From Ostrinia nubilalis (taxonomy: Eukaryota > Arthropoda > Insecta > Lepidoptera > Crambidae), in NCBI RefSeq assembly GCF_963855985.1, contig NC_087107.1, positions 8,680,001-8,744,000 on the forward strand: DNA of 64,000 nucleotides, given 5' to 3'. Below, piece after piece: positions 59,688-64,000 of the stretch. Numbering within the stretch: position 1 is the stretch's first letter; each line of letters starts with the position of its first letter. Below the pieces are notes generated by a model. That model had not been told where the DNA came from. It made no database searches and saw only the letters and a program-made list of their open reading frames with translations. Position numbers and translations under genes: made by a program.

Positions 59688-60960
59688 AGTATCTATACAG
59701 TACAGTTTAAAGGAATTTAAAAAACTAAAAATCGGTAGTATGAGTTGACAAGTAGTTGTTAAGTATTCGAATGTTTTCGAAAGCGAAGGTCAGTGTAGAG
59801 CTGCGAACGTTTACGACCTGGCTGTTCTTTTTAGCCTTGAAAATGCGTTCAGCAATAAATTTTATTGGGCAAATTGATTTTTTGGATGAAATTAAATTAT
59901 TAAATCTCTCGTTTACGCTGAAGGGAGTGATAACATACGTCATAAACGGTTTCATCTCGCCTCTAGGGAAGTTTGATTGGTTTGGGGAATATTATTAAAT
60001 TCTCGTGTCTACTCCTATATTGTTTGTTTTGATGTACTTTTATGGTTTTGCCGATGTTTCTCTTATTTATTTTTATGAGTCAATGATTTGTGTCCACGTG
60101 GAGATTATTTATACACTTGATTATTTCTTTTTTATTTGTTTGTTATAACAATAAAAATATTTCTTGAAGTATTCTGAACACACCTTACACGAGTAAGGTA
60201 CTTATACGATTACCTACTTACTGAAAGAGGTTACTTCCTAATGATAAGTCTTCTGAATTGAGCTTTTTGTATGGTTTCTTGTATCGTTTATTAGTTTGTT
60301 TTCTTTTTGTGATTGTGTACCTTTTGGACGTAAATAATGTTGATAAGTGCGTATGAGTCATTTTATTATGTAGTGCATAACTATGTGTATACTATTCCAA
60401 AACAGTTGAAAGACGTAATATCCTATATTCGTTTAAGAATGAGACCTAGCTATAATCTGCTATTTTATTCCCTTGAACAGTACAACATAACCATTCAACC
60501 CAAAACCGTTTTGCTCGATATTCAGCTAAGCAAATACTCGTATTAAACATCATAGTTGATAGGCCAGCTTACCGCGGCCCAGGCAATCCCATAGCTTAAT
60601 TTGTAGTCCTTTGATTCGAAACAAATTGCTTGGGTCCGGCATTTGGAGAATCAATTTATTGGAGATCTATGCCAGAATTTGTTGAGGGTCTCTCGGTGTA
60701 ATATTTGGGATGTTTTATTTAAAAAAAAATTAAGTATTTAGGGATTTTCATGTCCAGGAAATAAATTAATGTTTTAGGGGTGAAATAAATAAGGTTAAGT
60801 ATTTATCTCCTTATTTCTGCTTGTATTCTCACAATCTACCATCATCTACCTTAAAAATCCACTACTGGAGAGGTAGCATTCTATGAGGAAGACCTAATGA
60901 GTCGTGTTAGGAAATAAGTCGGTGCGATGCTATTTTTTACCTAAGTATGTAACTTTTTTT
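59688..60960. other. No gene recognised
   Basis: AT-rich; open frames of 70-80 codons on both strands at 59725-59998 and 60337-60546 have no motif. Confidence 0.4.
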
Positions 60961-60961
60961 T

Positions 60962-61690
60962 TAATAAATAAATATCTTTGGACAATTTTACACAGCGCTA
61001 TCTAGCCTCAAAGTAAGCAATTAATATGCTTGTGTTATGGGTGCTAGCTTAACGGATATACGACATACAGGGTGGAAACGATAAGTGATCTCACTCGATT
61101 ATTTCTAAACTATACATGATATCGAAAAACTGGTTACTGATCCTGAAAGTGCTTCACGAGCTCTATCCAACAGTACCAATGATAAGTTACAAAATAAACT
61201 GGATCTATCGGAAAATTAAATGTTTCCAGCTTCCATACATTTAGTAAAACCACTTAATATTAAAAACTATACAAGCTATCAAAAAACTGGTTACTGATCA
61301 TGAAAGTGCTTCCCGAGCTCTATCCAACGGTACCAATAATAAGTTACAAAATAAACTGAATCTATCCGAAAATTCAATGTTTCCAACTTCCATACATTTA
61401 GTACTGCCACAGTCATGGTACTCATGTCTTGATAATATTATAACAAGTAAAGTTAATTATAATTATTTTAATTTTAATACAAATCGGATTTTATAAAATT
61501 TATTTTGTATGAAAATTTAAAAAAATAAAATGATGATATCAAATTTCTGACTTCACCATACCATTTATATGCACATGTTAACATGGGCTAGTGTCGACCC
61601 GCTCATAATACCCATTTACCTAACACCCTGTATACTTTTTAAATACATACATTTTATACACAGTAATACCCAGACCCGTCACAGAAATTA
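60962..61690 (-). mobile_element. SINE-2 copy split by a TIR element
   Basis: 60962-61067 (AATATCTTTGGACAATTTTA, AACGGATATACGACA) and 61633-61690 (TACTTTTTAAATACATACAT, ACAGTAATACCCAGACC) are consecutive in the 45835-46085 SINE. The intruder occupies 61068-61632. Confidence 0.75.
61068..61632. mobile_element. 565-bp TIR element with internal tandem duplication
   Basis: Ends ACAGGGTG and CACCCTGT sit exactly where the SINE-2 sequence is interrupted. Inside, about 61112-61257 and 61266-61402 are near-identical tandem units (AAAACTGGTTACTGATC, GTGCTTC(A/C)CGAGCTCTATC, ATACATTTAGTA). No coding. Confidence 0.75.
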
Positions 61691-61894
61691 AAATTCTAAA
61701 AGATAAAGTCTTATTTAATTTATTTAAAGGCCTGCACATCCTGCTAATAATAAATGCGATCCAGGAATAAAAAAAAAAACTAATTTTTACGTTTAATCCA
61801 TCGCTCTAGACTCTAGACCAATGCTGACGTCATAACTCTATAAAAAGTCTAATATATTCAAAGATTCACAGCTAATAAAATAGGTCAAACCAAA
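61691..61894. other. No feature recognised
   Basis: AT-rich spacer. Confidence 0.35.
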
Positions 61895-61924
61895 TTGCCC
61901 CAACTCGAAGTTGAGTTGGGGCAA
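61895..61924. repeat. Perfect 12-bp hairpin TTGCCCCAACTC
   Basis: TTGCCCCAACTC, loop GAAGTT, GAGTTGGGGCAA. A related pair (TTGCCCCAA / TTGGGG) lies at 62824-62848. Confidence 0.85.
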
Positions 61925-64000
61925 ATACATCGGACTTGTATTATTTATAGTCAATCGGCAATCCGCACTAATCGGCGTGTTCATTTAACAGGTGAACAGG
62001 CAAACAATCATTTGTAAGATCACAGAGCATTGAGAGAGCCAATCAAAAGTTGTCGGGCAATCGCAGAACTATCCCAAGTTGAGATTAGTTCACTTTGTTT
62101 GGCACAGTGATTAAGTCGAGGGATTGGCCGGTGTCTTGCATTGTTTATTGTTGTGTAAAAGAAATTGAACAAAACTGACTGTTGTAACTCTTTTCTGAGT
62201 TGTCGTTAAAATATAGAGTGTAAGCAGTCCTTGAAAGGGTTAACAATTTGCCACAGTGTCAAATTGTCAAACGTTTCTCATTTTTAAACATTTAATTAAT
62301 TAATTATGCGTCAATTTGTCACGAAAAGTATCTAATGTGTAAAGAATTTTCAGGTGATTTTCCATGTGACACTACTTGTCCCTGAAAATCTGTGTAAAAA
62401 GAACATTATTATGTGAGGTGTGTGCCACCAAACAAAAACCTTTTACAACAACATTTAGATATCTTGTATAAGTACCTATCCTTTCACAAAATGTAAATTA
62501 AGAGACGTTTACTTAATAAGCATTGCTGTTACTCACTACTAGAAGTTTTCCTGAAATTTGTATTTTCTTAACTATAACCTATAACTCTTCATTTTGAAAT
62601 AAAATAAAAGTCCGTTTTCTGGTATAATAACAACTTGTATAATAAATTTTAATTTGCTAATAATTTCTTTTACAATTCTCTCTACAGTTTTATTACGTGC
62701 TAACTCAAAATTAATTTTATGTGTAAATAAATTACTTCAAATGTGACACTTCTGAGTATAAACTTTTCAACTCATTTTAACTGCCTACAACTCTACTCAC
62801 AAATTCTAATAATTCTTACCAGATTGCCCCAAAATAAAAAGTTGGGGAAAATAAGTAAAATACCGTGACCCCACGATGTCCCTAGCCGTGGTCCAGTAAA
62901 TCTTTATATTCCCCTAATGTTGTTTGCCCTGTGTCAATGTTGATTGTGTTTATTTTACTGACGGAGGTGTGTGGGGAAATGTCACGGTAAACATGAGCAC
63001 AGGCGAAGGCAGATCAAGCTAGACATTGAGGGCCTTATGTAGTCGTTATAGGTGCTATATTGCAATTGTTTTGTATAGTTTGATGTGCTCTCGACTGTAC
63101 ATTAGTAGCAGCTAGTTCCAAAGAGGAACTTGTATTATAAACCTTCCAAAAAAGAACTTATTTGTATTAACTTACAACATGACCTAAGGCAAAACAGGTG
63201 GCTTTTCATGGCTCAATCTAGCTTGTTTTTTATTTAACACTTTCCGTGACAGTGAATTGCTATAGAAGTGTAGAAGTCATAACAATTAAACTTCTATCGT
63301 GTCTGGGTTACTGTCCGGGAAAGTGTTAAAAGCAAAATGTCGATTTGAAATCTGAAGGTAGCATAGTTCGAACCCTGTAATTTATTTACATTTTTTTTAC
63401 TTTTGCACAAAATCACTGTCCAGTAGTGGACTTAATGCCGGCTGGCATTCTCTACCAGTCAACCACTATTATCTACTATTATAAACCGCTGGACTATAGT
63501 GATGAACCCACTCTTACTACTTACTCGATTGCTTGGAACAAAGGACTTGGAGAAAACTAAATTTTACTTATTCCATGAAGTGATCTATCCTACTGACTTA
63601 GATTATTAAAAGTCTTCTACAGATTAAAGTAAGTAGTATTCCATGATTTTGCTTATGTAAGCAATTTATACTTGTATGGTGAAAACAACTTTGATGGCTT
63701 ATATTAACTCCACACTTCAGTTAAAATAAACAAAAACAAAATATATAAATTTTAGGAGTTCCCTAAAGAAAAACATCCACATGTAAATATTGGTCCTAGG
63801 ATGGTTGTATGAATAACAGACAAATATGGCGCGTCCATACAATCTTTGTTTTTACAGTTCGCATGCCGAAATAAAGTTTTCGATATCAACTTCTGTTTTC
63901 TTTCAATTCGCACATTTTCAGTCGTTTTTTGTCTTAAATGGTCGTAATCGACCACTGGTTTTACTTACTTTAATAATAAATTGTGTTAGGTACATTTTTC
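61925..64000. other. No gene recognised to the window end
   Basis: About 2 kb of AT-rich DNA. GCGTCAATTTGTCAC at 62308 also occurs at 23899. An RTE-like remnant (CAGTAGTGGACTTAATG) is faint near 63420. TAGTTCGAACCCTG at 63366 is a weak B-box-like motif. Confidence 0.4.

Overview
This window looks like insect, almost certainly lepidopteran, non-coding DNA. The sequence is AT-rich. It holds degenerate 3' ends of RTE-type LINEs ending in ATGATG or CGAACGAA simple repeats, Helitron-like elements of the kind common in moths and butterflies (ending in a GC-rich hairpin, then CTAGT), several tRNA-derived SINEs, and many short palindromic MITEs. I found no convincing host protein-coding gene, rRNA gene or functional tRNA gene. 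The only long intact reading frames belong to a LINE. The window is best read as intergenic or intronic DNA built from layers of transposon insertions.

Layout. 1-1455: decayed RTE LINE (minus). 1.5-6.5 kb: a 190-bp repeat in inverted orientation at 1674 and 5935, enclosing a LINE tail with a 56-nt poly(A) run; LINE 3' ends follow. 7.1-9.5 kb: a MITE split by an RTE fragment, then a 955-bp internally deleted piggyBac element with TTAA target duplications that keeps both coding ends of its transposase. 13.0-14.4 kb: a terminal-inverted-repeat element carrying about eight copies of AATAAGGCCTA. 17.6-18.3 kb: an unidentified poly(A) retroposon between perfect 14-bp target duplications. 18.5-22.65 kb: a nearly complete Jockey-superfamily (CR1/L2-like) LINE with ORF1 (coiled coil plus SGNH-esterase-like domain) and ORF2 (endonuclease plus reverse transcriptase). 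The two frames overlap at a TTTAAAT heptamer in the register needed for -1 frameshifting.

24.4-25.7 kb: a 1.3-kb TIR element with a 9-bp target duplication and an internal GCAAGCAT minisatellite, inserted in a Helitron-like sequence. 26-29 kb: SINE copies, an RTE insertion with an 11-bp target duplication, and a 1.7-kb fold-back element. 30-51 kb: mostly two PIF/Harbinger-like MITE families (TWA target duplications, 16 copies or fragments in the window), Helitron-like copies, a 1.6-kb TIR element between direct repeats, a promoter-like segment near 38.0 kb, a 218-bp MITE with perfect 41-bp TIRs, a complete tRNA-derived SINE at 47.24 kb and a 590-bp hAT-like element with an 8-bp target duplication. 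54.6-55.4 kb: a 172-bp tandem array whose units look like exons with splice signals. 59.6 kb: a duplicated perfect hairpin. 61.1-61.6 kb: a small TIR element inside a SINE.

The elements parasitise one another. LINE machinery plausibly moves the SINEs and the poly(A) retroposon, and vanished DNA transposases (piggyBac, hAT, PIF/Harbinger, Tc1/mariner-like) explain the MITEs. Long parts of 9.8-11.5, 15.3-16.2, 31.1-32.7, 39.1-40.3, 52.4-53.8 and 62-64 kb contain nothing I can name. All family assignments rest on reading motifs and repeats by eye; no database search was possible.
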